64,000 nucleotides of DNA from Stichopus chloronotus (taxonomy: Eukaryota > Echinodermata > Holothuroidea > Aspidochirotida > Stichopodidae). Position 1 is the stretch's first letter. Every line of letters begins with the position of its first letter. The notes beneath the pieces were generated by a model. The model was not told where the DNA came from. It was given only the letters and a program-made list of their open reading frames with translations, and did not search any database. Location of the stretch: assembly GCA_021234535.1 (NCBI GenBank), contig CM037843.1, positions 13,601,979-13,665,978 on the forward strand, given 5' to 3'. The translations under genes were made by a program, and so were the position numbers. Of this stretch, positions 1 to 12,475 are shown in pieces.

Positions 1-3000
1 GGATAATTTAATGAATTTCATAAAACTATTAAAACATGCATAAACAAGTTTACCACATCCAGTAGCCATAAGGAGGATGCAAATTTTATCAAAATTTCAA
101 ACAACTATACTACTGCATTAAGATTTTTTCCAATTTCCTGAAACTTTGGTGAAATCAACTTTGCAACGAATTTGTGGAATTCTCGTGGGATTTTTCCTTT
201 CTTGTCAACGAGGGTTTTACATCCAAAAATGTCATTAATTGGTTTACCTGCAACACATGATGACATCTGGGAGTAGAACAAAGAAAAGGATGGTACACTT
301 GAACACAAATGTTTGGCTTCTTCATAAATCATTCCCACCAGCAATATGATTACTGTATATTAAAAGCAATTGTGGAATCCTTTTATTGGTGCAATATATG
401 GTTGGAATATATCTGTTTGATACACCCTAAGAAGTTGGAAATGAGATGGAAAAAGTCACGAAATGCTTTTCATAATGATTACGTATCTGCCTCTGTGCAG
501 CATAGCAAAGTCGAAACAATTACAACAGGATTGGTTTAAAAGGAGAATAGATAGTTGATATACACCAGTTTATACATTTAAGAGAATTCCATTGCTGTCT
601 GCCAATTGTAACAATACTTTGTTGTCCTGTTGAGTTTTTGATTGTCCTACAGCCACAGACTGCAAACAAAAGAAGATGAAAATCAATGGTTGTCCTAGCT
701 GTGGGATATATTCATGTTGTACAGAAAACCACACTCTTGTCCTATTCATGTGATTGCACCATCTTCTGAGCTATTTTAAAGATTCTGGTTGTCCACCAGG
801 GATGTATGATTATTGTTGATCACTCAGTGGTTATTCTTGGACGACTGCTTAATTTACACACTGCTACAGTACAGTATATACTCTTTTGTGAAGTGTCCTT
901 TTAAAGTGAGACATATTGGTCTTCACAAGAGCACTATTGCTACAGTTCACATTGTGACTGACCTTGATGAAATGCTCCTACACACCGATCCAACAACGCA
1001 TCTTACAAAATATTAACGCTTAAAGCTAAGTCTGTTACCAAGCAATTTTGCACAGGTGTTAGAAAAGTTGAACAATATTTATTCATCATAAACTTTGCCC
1101 TTTCCACACTGCACAAAGTACCACAAATTTGCCCTTTTATCTTTTCTGTTTGCTACGTTGACAATGAAATGTTTCAGACGACAGACACTGAGAGCAAAGT
1201 GGCGAAAATCAGAATTACTTAGTGTTGACAATGTTCATAGGTAAATTAAGGACTAACCAATGAGCATTGTGTGTGCTACACATTGTGAACATCAGCACAG
1301 TAAACAAATATTGTGTGTCCCAAATATAAGCCAGCCATTGGAAAATTGACTTGAATACTGCACATGCATTTCAAACCTTCAGGAATAAGTGCACATTTTA
1401 TTCTGAATTTACTCTGTAAGTGCAATCCTTTCAGATGAATAGTCGTACCACCTAATTTGCATATGTGACATTCATCCATAATATTTGCATAATTTCAATC
1501 ACTATAACATGTAAATGTTAGCATGAGAGTTAAGAACATTGAGCAGCATGACAGCTACAGTATTGACCATTGTGAACTAAACAGTAATTCTGTAAACGGG
1601 TTAGTATTAATCATTCCATGGCCACACATTCAGTGATACAGACTGATTTGCTGTTGCTAGGCAACTCTTCTCCATGTGAAGATTGGTGAAAGGAAATGAG
1701 ACAGTGCTGTGTAAAACATGCATAGGAATGCACACGAGTAATACCTCATTGCTCGTCTGAGAAATGTAAATATGTTCTTCGTGGAGAACAACGATAAGTT
1801 GTTTCTCTTTCACAAAAGTGCAAAGAACTACATACGCGGACTCCTGATTTGTGGTGGGAAGGATAATGAGCAAGGTGCAGGGGGTAGAGCAGTAGAAGTC
1901 TGAGAGAATGCATAGGTCGGAGTTAACTATCCTATCACTTGCTATCGATTGTGAATTGTCATGTTATGCACAAAACAGTGACTTCATTGGCATCATCTCT
2001 TGCAAGGCTTTAGTACCCCATTCCATTATTGACGAAAGCAGCAGCTTTGAAAATGACGACACTGTATTTCTCTGGGAGTTGTTTCATGACATTTTCTCGG
2101 CAAACTGAATCTGGAGTCTGTAACAATTTCAGAGAGAATTTGGGAAGAGCGAGTCTGTCACCGACAGCTGAGTTGATCAACCATCGAAATCATTTAATGA
2201 ACTGAAAATTTGCAAAGAGAGTAATTGAGTTTTCAACAGCAAAGGTGCAGAGTAGGTAACAACTGAATGTCTGATAAAAGATAATGTCGACTTAAATGGC
2301 AGAATTTTGACAGAAGTGGGATGACTAAACTTAGGTTCAACACAGTCTATGAATAATGCAAAGGAGAAACAAATTAACTGGTTCCTTCCATGCCTGATCT
2401 TTGGAACATAATGACTGTCTGTAATCCTGTCACAATTTTGAGAGAGTAAAATCAACCTGTAACTTACAAAATATTGAACATCTTGCAAAGCACAAACTTG
2501 GACAGGACACATTTGCATGTAAAAGTCAACATTTTGTTGGCAAAGCACTGCCACCTTTTTCAAGTCTCCTAAAAGAAAGAAAATAAGACCTATGATACCA
2601 GTAACAAGATCTGAATGTTACAAATACAATTCCTGAGCCAATGCAGGCAGAAACTTTTGTAACAAAACTCTTTCCAATGTAAGAATGACCAGGAAGAAAA
2701 CAGAACTGAATTTCATGAAAAACTCAGCTCAGTCTAATTTTCTTTGACCCTGCTTGTCTGACTGGTGTCTTTTTCTTGTTAGTTTAGAAGTACAAGCCAG
2801 ATGGAGTGAAAAATGAGAAAAAAATTATATGGAAAACCAGACTATCTCCTCATTCCAGAGATAAGAACAAAAAGAGGACACTAATGCAATTAAGGTTGAA
2901 CAGCATTAAGAGTGGTGTTGAAAAGTGACCAGTATGCTTGGCACAGAAGAAAATGCAGTTATTGTGCTGAGACAGGTGAGTGAGGACAAAAATTAATTAA

Positions 3001-3025
3001 AATTTTCCTTTGAGCAGCAGCTTAC
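1..3025 (-). other. RCE1 intron 4, left part
   Basis: A+T-rich sequence with no recognisable exon, RNA gene or complete repeat. Short open stretches occur on both strands (for example 105-344 and 2177-2563 on the minus strand), but none resembles a known protein or has a convincing set of splice sites. At about 2955-2990 there is a sequence matching the end of the fold-back element at 8463-8631 (see that entry). Confidence 0.5.
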
Positions 3026-3086
3026 CTGTTTCTGATTCCTTTGTGTAATCCAAGTACGTCATGTACAAAGGCCCGAGAAATAGAAT
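3026..3086 (-). CDS. RCE1: RCE1 coding exon 4 (last one in the window)
   Basis: 61 bases: 20 codons plus one base. It encodes ILFLGPLYMTYLDYTKESET, with acceptor ATCCCAG|ATT and donor ACAG|GTAAGC. The ILFLGPL motif directly after LPLLVTM of exon 3 is diagnostic for RCE1. Exons 1-4 make about 124 residues, a little over a third of a usual RCE1 of about 330 residues. The catalytic Glu-Glu...Arg motif and the His-containing motifs are therefore not in this window. I looked for the next exon between 1 and 3000 on this strand and did not find it, so it should lie beyond the left edge. Confidence 0.88.
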
Positions 3087-4189
3087 CTGGGATTAAAGAG
3101 AAATAAATGCATACATGATCTTGATAAATTGTCAACTTTGGAGAAAAATTTCCTTTATATTACAGAATCAAAAGAGGAGGCCTGAATTTTGTTTCATGAA
3201 AATATTCACGCTGACGGTAAAATGGAGGGAAAAAAGTACAAACGGCATTACCACGGCACCTGTAGAATCAATGAAGCATCAAGGAACACTGTTCACTTAA
3301 AAAACAAAATAAACTTATTACATGGAAAAAGCAAGTCACATGATGTAGATCTGTCCTTCACCAACTAGCCAATCCTACTTGTGAGCATGTAAAAAGTTTG
3401 TGGAAAATGTTTAACATGTGCCATCTGAAATGTGGTCAGAAGACGAGAAGTGGACAAAGACCTTTCGAGCAAAATTCAGTGATCAACTTATTTCGCTCAC
3501 TGAAAAATGACCACTGGTAATGACCACTGGTAATGACCACCTACTGCAACATGAGTCAGACCGTCCAAAGGTGAGCCTAATTGACTCTGCATGCAGGGTA
3601 CTTTTAACACATCATAAGAGGGCAGCCTAAACAGAGAGTGTCCTCCTTTAGACTCCCTAAGTACTTCAGATTCAAAATTGTGTAATTTCTTTTTTTTGCA
3701 GACTAACTGACTTGGGGGGACATGTGGCACTTCAGTTGTTTTGTTTTTTTTTATTTTGTTTTGAGGCTAATATTCCAATCTTAAAATGTGAAATTATATG
3801 TCGTTACTATACACATGAAGCGCATAAATTGTATTGAAAGAAGACTGACCTAAGCCTACGGTCTCATTCAAATTAGTTTTACAGATAAAATATTTTCTAC
3901 TGAGTTGACAAATCTGAAAACAGTACCGGCTACTTGGGGGATCTTTTGGACAAGTGATGAGTAAAATGCCACCTGGTTTTAGGCACATCCCTGACTGTCG
4001 GTTCTGATAAAATTTCAAGCATTTTATACTTAACATTTAGGGGTACCATTTCTAACAAAAAGAAGGGTTGCAAAATTGCTGCAGAGGACTAATTCTATGA
4101 CAGTGTTTATTCTCTCCATACCATTCCAGGGCTGTGTGTTAGTGTTAAAGGTACTACAGCTTTGAAAGGGATTAGGTATACGTGATTGC

Positions 4190-4780
4190 CTATTGGTATT
4201 TGAAAGGATGGTCCAGCCACAAATTTAGCTTGGATATGTTGAAGAGTAGGTTTATCCAACCATTCTGGTGAAACTTCGATTCAGTTCCCATGTGTGGTTC
4301 TCAAGATGTCACCAGTTGAAGTAACCCCCTTTTCTACAAACTGTGAACTTGAGGCAAGCAGGAGTGACATCATCTCCTCACATGGCTGAATAGTCTTTTG
4401 TTTTCTTTACTATTGAATTTATTATTTCGATCTTGAAATCAATAGGTGGTTAGCTTAGGTAGTGGTTATGTGAAGGTCGCAAAACTCCCATACCCCTCAT
4501 ACATTTACATTATGATAGCACTAGATATTGAAGTATTAAATTTGGTGTAAAGTTTGAAGAAAAACATAAAATGCTTTATCAATGTGGGGAGATGACATCA
4601 CTCCAGCTTGCTTCAAGTCAACTGTTGGTAACAAATGTGGCAACTTCAGCTGCTCGTATCTCCGGAACCACACATGGGAATTGAATGGAAGTTTCACTGT
4701 TATGGTCAGATTAACTTACTTTTCAACATATCAAAGCTATATTTGTGCCTAGACCATCCTTTCAATATTAGGAAGCATTG
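4190..4780. mobile_element. Long fold-back (inverted-repeat) element
   Basis: The left arm (about 4195-4395) and the right arm (about 4575-4772) are imperfect reverse complements over roughly 200 bases. Both outer ends carry TTGAAAGGATGGTC. Both arms share TTCCCATGTGTGGTTC and, near their inner ends, GCAAGC.GGAGTGA followed by CATCTCC. A spacer of about 180 bases separates the arms. There is no reading frame for a transposase. The structure fits a non-autonomous fold-back or MITE-type DNA transposon. Exact termini and target-site duplications were not identified. Confidence 0.6.
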
Positions 4781-5149
4781 CTGACCGACTGAAAGGTAAC
4801 TCAATCACCTCACTCTACATTGACACCACAAGAGAGCCTCATTTCACACATTTAACTTTCAGCATAACTGCATAAACACTACTCATTTCAAGTGAATGGC
4901 ATATTGGGGGTGTGTCAGTCGTGTGTATGCAGGTAAGAGATTAAGGATGTAAAAAAAAGGTAGTTTTGGACTTATGGTGAGAACTTGAAGATTATTGATT
5001 TATTTGTTTCCCAGCTCTAGGGCACACATTCACACAAACCATATGGAGCAATGATACAGTATATGCAGTATAATCTATCTATTGAGTAATATGCCTCCGG
5101 GGGGGTTTACTCATTTCATCAATTCCCCATCCTCCCACCTCTAGGAATC

Positions 5150-5590
5150 ATTTTGCTCTCTGCATCTATATCTTTCTGCAGATCGCTAGTCAACAACAGA
5201 GAATTGGAAAAAACTCCGTACAAGATGCAGGCCAAAATCAATAATCAAGCCGACAAACTTTCTCTTTTGAAAATGTCACCCAAGAAAGTGTGCTCTTATC
5301 GAATTCGAATTCAACCTCTAATTGGTTGGTTATCTGAGCCCTCCGTGAGAGAAAAGTCTTTACATGGAGCAAAAAACACAGCTTGGATGGAATGCTCTTC
5401 AGAACTGACTGGTACGCAGATACCAGCGGTTTTGAGTGAATTTGCAGCCTGCATTCTATCATTGGACTCGTCATTGTCATGGCAGCAGTCCAGTGACGGC
5501 TGGAAAAGTGGAACATTTCGCAGGGAATAATTCAGCTGTAGTTGCGATAACATTTCGTTGCACTGGGTTGTCAAACTGGAACACAAACTA
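5150..5590. other. Unassigned stretch open in several frames on both strands
   Basis: About 440 bases with frames of roughly 90-125 codons open on both strands at once. I recognise no domain in any of them. Multiple simultaneous open frames usually mean either a short exon-like relic of a mobile element or chance. I do not call a gene here. Confidence 0.25.
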
Positions 5591-8462
5591 TGTATTTATA
5601 CGTGTGTAGCAGTCCACATGTAAACTAACTTGAGGTTTTCAAGGCGTAATATTAGGTGTATCTGACAGAAGCTAGTTAAAACTTAAAAGAAGCAATGCAC
5701 ACAGCGCAGTCACACTATTCCATGATATACGTTGCTTGTGCACGTATTAAAAACCGATGGGTGAGACACGAGATGGTGAACTAAGCCAAGTTTTCTCTCA
5801 AGAAACAACACTAACATGAAGTTGTCTGTCAGAAAGTGCTATAGATTCTATCAAAGGTTATGAGAATTCCTTCGAACTTAAAAGTGGGTATGATGGGTGG
5901 GGGACAAGAAGTGAAATCAGTGGAGTTACATAAAAAAAAGAAGGGACCATGTGATAGGCTGTGTCCCATCAACATGGACAATGGTAAACAAACTGGAAAT
6001 GTCTGAATCAACGGCTGACAAATGTACCGAAACTGCCGATTGATTGTACCAACTACCTCTAACACTGAACGATATTGCTGAGACTGCATAATTATAGATT
6101 AACTTCATTATTCATTCTCCATGACTAGTCCACAAGTCGATGCATAGACCTAACACTTCTCATCGTTTGTACGATAAAACTTTTTTTTTCTTTCTGCGGT
6201 ATGACAGAAGCTTCTGCCAGTTAATGAATTGGCAGACAGCTACAGTTAGGTTTCTGATTGAGGAGGAAATACTCTCCATATCTTCAAAAAAGAACAAAAC
6301 CATTCTTTCAGGGAGAGATTGATCAATGAATGCAGAGTGTATATTAAGGGTGCGATCGTCGAGGAGGACGTTATTTTCCCCGACGAGCTGAACTTGTCTG
6401 CCGTAGATCGTTATTTTCAAATCAAGTGTAAATAGTCACCCAGACAACACAAAAACATCTTTCATAACGCAAAAAGCACTCAAAAATATTGATCGAACGC
6501 CAGTCTGCAACTGATTGACAGAAAAGCAGCTGCTGGAGGTTGACTGGAGGAAGATGGCAAAGGTTTGCATGGAAAGGGAAAGCGGTATTGTGCGACAGCA
6601 TCTATGCTGTGGCACGTCTGGTTAACACGGCGGCCTGAATGTTTGAAAAACATAAGGGTCACTTGAGAAATTGGAAGACTTGTGAAATTACGGCTCTGAG
6701 GCAAATGCTATACCTGCAAATCCTCACATGTAAGTTTGCAGAGTGTAACTACTGTTAGCGACTGAGGACAGAGTGTTATCTCAGATGATGTTGTCCTGAA
6801 CATTCTGTTGATGCATACACTATTATGGTACTCGGACAAAGCAATAGTACAAAATTAATCCCAGTCTCTTGTCAATGTGAATGAAAAATAAAGGCAAAAA
6901 AAAAAATGAAAGAAAGGTCAGAGGGCCAAGGTGAATGTGTATTAGCTATCTGGAAACAGGTAAACTAAAGAACAACATGACCGCCAAAATCACACCGGTT
7001 TTCGTTCAGTGGTCACCGTCATGTTTGGCACTCATGCTGAGTTCTGTGCGACATGTCCATCTCTTGGTACGAGTCTGAATGAACGCAGACATTATCTCGA
7101 TGGTGTCTATGCTATGCTAATGACTTGTTTCTTGACCCCAAGTGAGGACCCTGGGGATCTCTGTAGCTGTCTATGTGAATATCAAATCTCAATTACAGTC
7201 ACAGCTACTAAAACATTTCCAAATATATTCTACACATCATTGCTTGCTTGAGTGGACTCCAGTAGTCTTTGGTTTCTTTCAAATTCTTGTGAGTCGTGAC
7301 AGGTTTACAATGACAAGTCCCTCACATCTTCAGATTGATATCAAGACACAAAACTCTCCGCTCTGGACAGGAGAATTGAAATTCAATTGCATAATATGTG
7401 AGTGTAGAGCCTCCCAGTGCTGTGAACATGCAAACTGAGTAACAGCCTTGTTTAAAACTTTGAATGTAGAAATAACATGTAAAGAAAAAAAAGTCAGCCA
7501 AAACAGTTTTTACAACCTCACCGTTTTCATCCTTCATAGTTCCAAGTTTCAGTGTGCAAAAGGTGGTTTGAAATGTGGAACGCCATAAAAGTATTTGCAA
7601 CACTGAAGAAATGTTTTGAAATCACTGCATCTTTTATAACTTTCAACATATTGCAAATAAAGCTGCAGGTCCATTGTGTTACTTAATTTGTCATACTTCA
7701 CAGAAACCTGGGAACAGGCTTGGCAGTCCTCACAAAAATTCCCATGAAAGTGCATGCAAACCTAGATCTGTGGGCTGCATAATCAGTACCACTCCCTGAA
7801 CTAACCCTCCAACTATATTTCTGCTGCTTAACTTCTGCTTCCTTTAAACTTGATGTCCTCTTAGCAATGGCCATGCATTCACATTATTTTGTGCTTATGC
7901 AGGTAAATGCTTTTTAAATAGAGGCGCTTCAAATACATCATTTCTAGAATGAATTTAAGGTTCCACTTATTTTTGTACTATCGGAAACTGATGGAAAGCA
8001 CTTTTAGGTCACCAGCTCAATCTTTTCTGAGCATCACGTTAAATGGGTCAGTGGAACAAATAAATCTAAAGATTGCTTTAACATGATCAAGAATTCTTAC
8101 ACAGGAAACAAACAAATCAGTCATTTCCTACCTAGAGGCATTTTGTCTAATCAAGACATTAAAAGTGAAAATAAAACCTGTAAGATATGCATCTGCAAAA
8201 CTTACATGATATTCCAACATTTTAAGCTCTCTGTGTATTTTTTTTACCACCACTTTGCAAGATATTTGCAGCACTTCTAAAAAAACATTTTAATAGAAAG
8301 CAATCTTTGTAGTGGCATACATGTGTGTAAAAATTCAGCACTATTTATTGTTTATTGCACAAACTATTTTATATAATAGTTGACAAATCTTTGAAAACAT
8401 CAAAGGGATAATGACTAATGATGATGGCAAAACTTACCTGGTTTGTTTCTTTATGCATGGCA

Positions 8463-8631
8463 TCACTTACATGTCTCAGCACAATAACTGCACCCCCATC
8501 TACCACACCAAGAGTGCTGGTAATCTTTAACACAACCTTCAACACCATTCAGTCTTAATACCATACTAGCACCCTCCTTCACGTGGTACAGTAGATGGAT
8601 GTGTAGTTGTTGTACTGAGAAAGGCAAGTGA
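8463..8631. mobile_element. 169-bp hairpin MITE-like element
   Basis: The two ends are imperfect inverted repeats of about 45 bases. The left begins TCACTTACATGTCTCAGCAC. The right, read on the other strand, begins TCACTTGCCTTTCTCAGTAC. Both continue with an ACAA.AACT.CAC...CCATCTAC pattern. The interior is also partly self-complementary, so the whole element can fold into one hairpin. There is no coding capacity. Similar single ends occur near 2955-2990, 14925-14955 and 19365-19390, which suggests a dispersed family. Confidence 0.5.
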
Positions 8632-8784
8632 GTAATGAAGTAAACAAGAGGGCAATCCACGAAGTTACGTATCTCATCTCCAACATTCACATTGATTTCA
8701 CCACAGGGCCTGCACATGGGAATTTGTAATAGTTTATATAGTTAAGCACATACAAAACTTTAAGTTTATTGGTGTAATAGTTCT

Positions 8785-9035
8785 CAAGATATGCTGGAAA
8801 TACAAATTTTGGGGCAAAATTGGCTTTTTTCTCTAAAAAATCAGCAAATTTCACTCTCTTTACTACAAAAGTGATATACCTTGAATATTTCATTCTCAGG
8901 TAAGTTTTTGCAAAAGTTTGCATCAAATGCTCAAATCCTTCTCATAATATGCTGGAAATAGCAATTTTGGGGCAAAACAGACTTTTTTCTCAAAAATTGG
9001 CAAATTTGACTTGATTTACCATACAACTAATACAT
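8785..9035. repeat. Diverged direct repeat of a ~90-base segment
   Basis: The segment containing ATATGCTGGAAATA, then AATTTTGGGGCAAAA, then CTTTTTTCTC and later CAAATTT, occurs at about 8790-8850 and again at about 8948-9010. The copies lie about 157 bases apart in the same orientation, consistent with two units of an old tandem array. The repeat is close in spacing to, but not obviously homologous with, the 145-bp satellite further right. Confidence 0.5.
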
Positions 9036-9894
9036 CTTGCAGGTATTGGCATCATGCACAACCTTACCAAGTTTCAACTTAATCGCTCATATGCTTTGCA
9101 AACTATTCTGGAAAAACCACAATTTGGACAGGTCAGGATGCACACACACACACAGCTTTGTTTTCCATTCATTCTGAGGACCTCATTGTGCTTTCTTTTG
9201 TTTTTCCTTCCTCAACCCTAACCTTAACAATAGACTTGTCTATTGTTATTCTTGAGAGGACCGGAGAAATCTATTGAATTTTCTACAAAGGACCTAAATC
9301 TATTGTTTCGGTCCTTGATCCCACCCGAAAACAAAGGCGCACACACACGCACACACGCACATACATTGGCACGGACACATTTTCATCTATACCCCCCAAC
9401 AGGACCCTCCTGTACCCATGGTCACTCTACCATGGGGTACCATTGGGGTGTCACTACTCATCCACTCCAAGCATTTCCATGGCAACCATCCTCCCATGGG
9501 TGCACAGTACAATATATAGCTCCACTAGCCAAGTGACTACAATATCTCATCTAGCCCCCTATAGGGCAATGAGATAATAAGCCAGAGCATTAAATCTGGT
9601 GCATAGGGTGAGATACTAGGATAACAAATCAAATTTATTCAAAGGACAAGTGGCATTAATTTCAAGCAAACTTCAATTAGCTGAACCACTTTTTCCTCTA
9701 AATATTGCAGAATGAGAAGCAGTAAACACATCTACATGGATTTGACACAAATTTCTCCCATCCCTGTTAATGACTAAGACAAGATATTAAAGCATCTTCA
9801 AACAATCTCATTAAAGACAAAAAAAAACAGAAATCAAATGACTTTGAGATTCCTTGCCAATATTCATAAAAAACAAAGGACAATACATACCAAT

Positions 9895-10990
9895 TTTGAA
9901 GTTCAAACACCTTACTCTTTGTAGGATACCAAGTCTACCGGTTTTAAAGTTCAAACTATAATCTTGGCTGACTTCAAGATGACCTTTGACCTCTATAAGA
10001 TATGACAGAGCTCATCCATCTGCTCATCAAGGTCTACCAATGCTAATAGCTTAAAGATCCAGCAACATTCATAGGCAGAGAACATTCATTGGTTCCTTAG
10101 TTGGTTTTCATGCTTCCACCTCTAGTGACCTAAATCTTTGATGTCCATGGAAAATAGTAGAGCTCATTTACTTACAATAAACTACCTGCACACCAGGTTT
10201 GAAGTTCCAGCAACAATCAATGGCTGAGATATCTATCTTAATAGGTTTTCAGATTGTAACCTCTGGTGACTTCAAATGACCTTTGACCTCCATAAAAAAT
10301 AATAGGGATTATCTACTTACAATGGACAACCTACAAGTTTGCACTTCCAGCAACTTCCCCTTATGGAGATACCATGTCTACAAAGTTTTCAAAGTGTGAC
10401 CTCAAAGTATTGACCTTAACATGACCTTTGACTTCCATAAAAATTATAACCTCTAATGACCTCATATGACCATTGTCCTCCATAAAAAATGACAGAATTA
10501 TCTACTCATTGTGGGCTAACAAGGTAAACAGCACAAAGTTCCAGCAACATTCAGTTGCTGAGATATCTAGCTGAGTAAATTTTCAGACTTTAACCTCTTG
10601 TGACCTCAAATGACCTTTGACCCTCATGAAAGACAATAGCGATCATCTTATTCTAATGGATAACCAACACATCATGTTTGAAGTTCCAGCAACTTTCCCA
10701 TATTCTGATAGTGTGTTTACAAGGTTTTCAGACTATCACTTCTGCTGACCTCACATGACCTTTGACCTCCATAAAAGATGATAGAAGTTACTAATCAAGG
10801 ACTACTGATGTGACAAGTATGAAGTTACAGCAACCTACAGTTGTTGAGATATCTTCCAACAAGTTTTTATACTTTAAGCTTTGGTGACCTCAAATGACCT
10901 TTGACCTCCATGAAAAAAGATATGGATCATCTACTGATTAAGGACTACCTATGCACCATCTCTGAAGGTCAGGCACTGTTCACTTCTTGA
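9895..10990 (-). repeat. 145-bp satellite, array 1 (diverged copies, minus orientation)
   Basis: About seven diverged units. Each contains a TGACCTTTGACCT core (exact at 9980, 10277, 10756 and 10895; one mismatch at 10422 and 10611), usually preceded four bases upstream by a further TGACCT. Between cores the units share a 'gagatatc', a 'caagttttca' and a 'gatcatctact' element. Units range from about 120 to 170 bases and several are decayed. Read on the other strand, they align with the homogeneous units of array 2, so the two arrays are the same family in opposite orientation. Confidence 0.75.
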
Positions 10991-11068
10991 GATATTGTGT
11001 TCACAAGCCAAGGCATCACATATACACACACATAGACACACACACACATGGCATCATGACTGCATAGA

Positions 11069-11093
11069 TTCCTTGCCTGCCTTCGGCAAGGAA
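11069..11093. repeat. Perfect 9-bp-stem hairpin at the end of array 1
   Basis: TTCCTTGCC and GGCAAGGAA form a perfect stem with a seven-base loop, followed by an A-rich tract. It lies just after array 1 and its (CA)n stretch. It may mark the end of the mobile element that carried the array, but no partner end was found. Confidence 0.45.
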
Positions 11094-11439
11094 TAAAAAA
11101 GAAAGAAAGATCCTTCTGTGTTTTTTGGTTCCCATTCTGGTAACAGATGCTGATCTCAGTTTCAGTTCACTTAGCCTTTAAGGAGGAGAATCGAAAGGGA
11201 AGGGGGACCAAGAGCATAAGGAAAATTATAACCATCATCAGTGTTCATACAGGGTGTTCTACAAGCAGCATAAATGATGTAGGTAAGTTCAGAAAAAACA
11301 TGGAGACAAGGGAGGGGAAGGAACAACTTGCACATGACCCTTTCTGTACCTTTTCGGTTTCGATGATAATCGTAACCTTTTTAATCATGCATATGTGTAT
11401 GTATGTGTGTATGCGAGGGTGTGTGTGTGTGTGTATGTA

Positions 11440-12475
11440 TGTCCGTGACGCCCTACCTTGTAAACACGGTATCTCAAGAAGGGAAGTTTGGACAGATCTC
11501 ATATTTGGTATGTAGGTGTACCATATTGAGAAGAAGAACCCTATTGTTTTTGGTGGAGGTCAAAGGTCATTTGGGGTCAACAGGGGTCAAATGTGAAAAC
11601 CTTGTAAACACGATATCTCAAGAATGGAAGCTTGGACAGATCTCATATTTGGTATGTAGGTGTACCATTATAGAGAAGAAGAACCCTATTGTTTTTGGTG
11701 GAGGTCAAAGGTCATTTGGGGTCAACAGGGGTCAAACTGTGAAAACCTTGAAAACACGATATCTCAAGAAGGGAAGCTTGGACAGATCTCATATTTGGTA
11801 TGTAGGTGTACCATTTTGAGAAGAAGAACCATATTGTTTTTGGTGGAGGTCAAAGGTCATTTGGGTCAACAGGGATCAAATGGTGAAAACCTTGTAAACA
11901 CGATATCTCAAGAAGGGGAGCTTGGACAAATCTCATATGTAGTATGTAGGTGTACCACATTAGGAAGAAAAACCCTGTTGTTTTTGGTGGAGGTCAAAGG
12001 TCATTTGGGGTCAATAGGGGTCAAAATGTGAAAACCTTGTAAACATGATATCTCAAGAAAGGAAGCTTGGACAGATCTCATATTTAGTGTGTAGGTGTAC
12101 CATATTGAGAAGAAGAATCCTATTGTTTTTGGTGAAGGTCAAAGGTCATTTGGGGTCAACAGAGGTCAAATTGTGAAAACCTTGAAAACATGATATCTCG
12201 AGAAGGAAGCTTGTAGTAATCTCATATTTAGTATGTAGGTGTACGATATTGAGAAGAATCCTATTGTGTATGGTAGGGGTCAAAGGTCATTTGGGGTCAT
12301 CAGGGGTCAAGTTGCGAAAACCTTGAAAACACGATATCTCAAGAAAGGAAGCTTGTAGAGATCTCATGTTTTGTATGTAGTTGTACCATGTTGAGTAGAG
12401 AAACCTTATCATTTTTTGTGAAGGTCAAAGGTCATTTGGGGTCAACAGGGGTCAAATTGTGAAAATGTGACAAAT
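11440..12475 (+). repeat. 145-bp satellite, array 2 (seven homogeneous units)
   Basis: Seven head-to-tail units with spacings 145, 145, 144, 145, 141 and 145 bases, measured between AGGTCAAAGGTCA cores at 11557, 11702, 11847, 11991, 12136, 12277 (one mismatch) and 12422. Each unit runs from 'aaacacgatatctcaagaag' through 'ggtatgtaggtgtacca' to the core and then GGGGTCA repeats. Long frames appear open across it because the unit lacks stops in some frames; these are not genes. The units are much more alike than those of array 1, so this array is younger or has been homogenised. Confidence 0.9.

Noticed and set aside
105..344. Minus-strand 79-codon frame with a Lys-rich, protein-like end
   Set aside because: No known domain, does not match RCE1, and no convincing splice sites; left uncalled.
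8640..8720. Minus-strand peptide with IRNFV..PL resembling the RCE1 exon that follows exon 4
   Set aside because: It lies in intron 3, upstream of exon 4 in gene order, lacks the catalytic Glu-Glu motif, and sits beside a hairpin element. A chance likeness.
11403..12031. Frames of over 120 codons on the plus strand
   Set aside because: They run across the 145-bp satellite and repeat the same peptide; the frame is open only because the unit lacks stops.
11440..12475. CRISPR-like regular repeats
   Set aside because: Units are head-to-tail copies of about 145 bases with no unique spacers, in a eukaryotic sequence.
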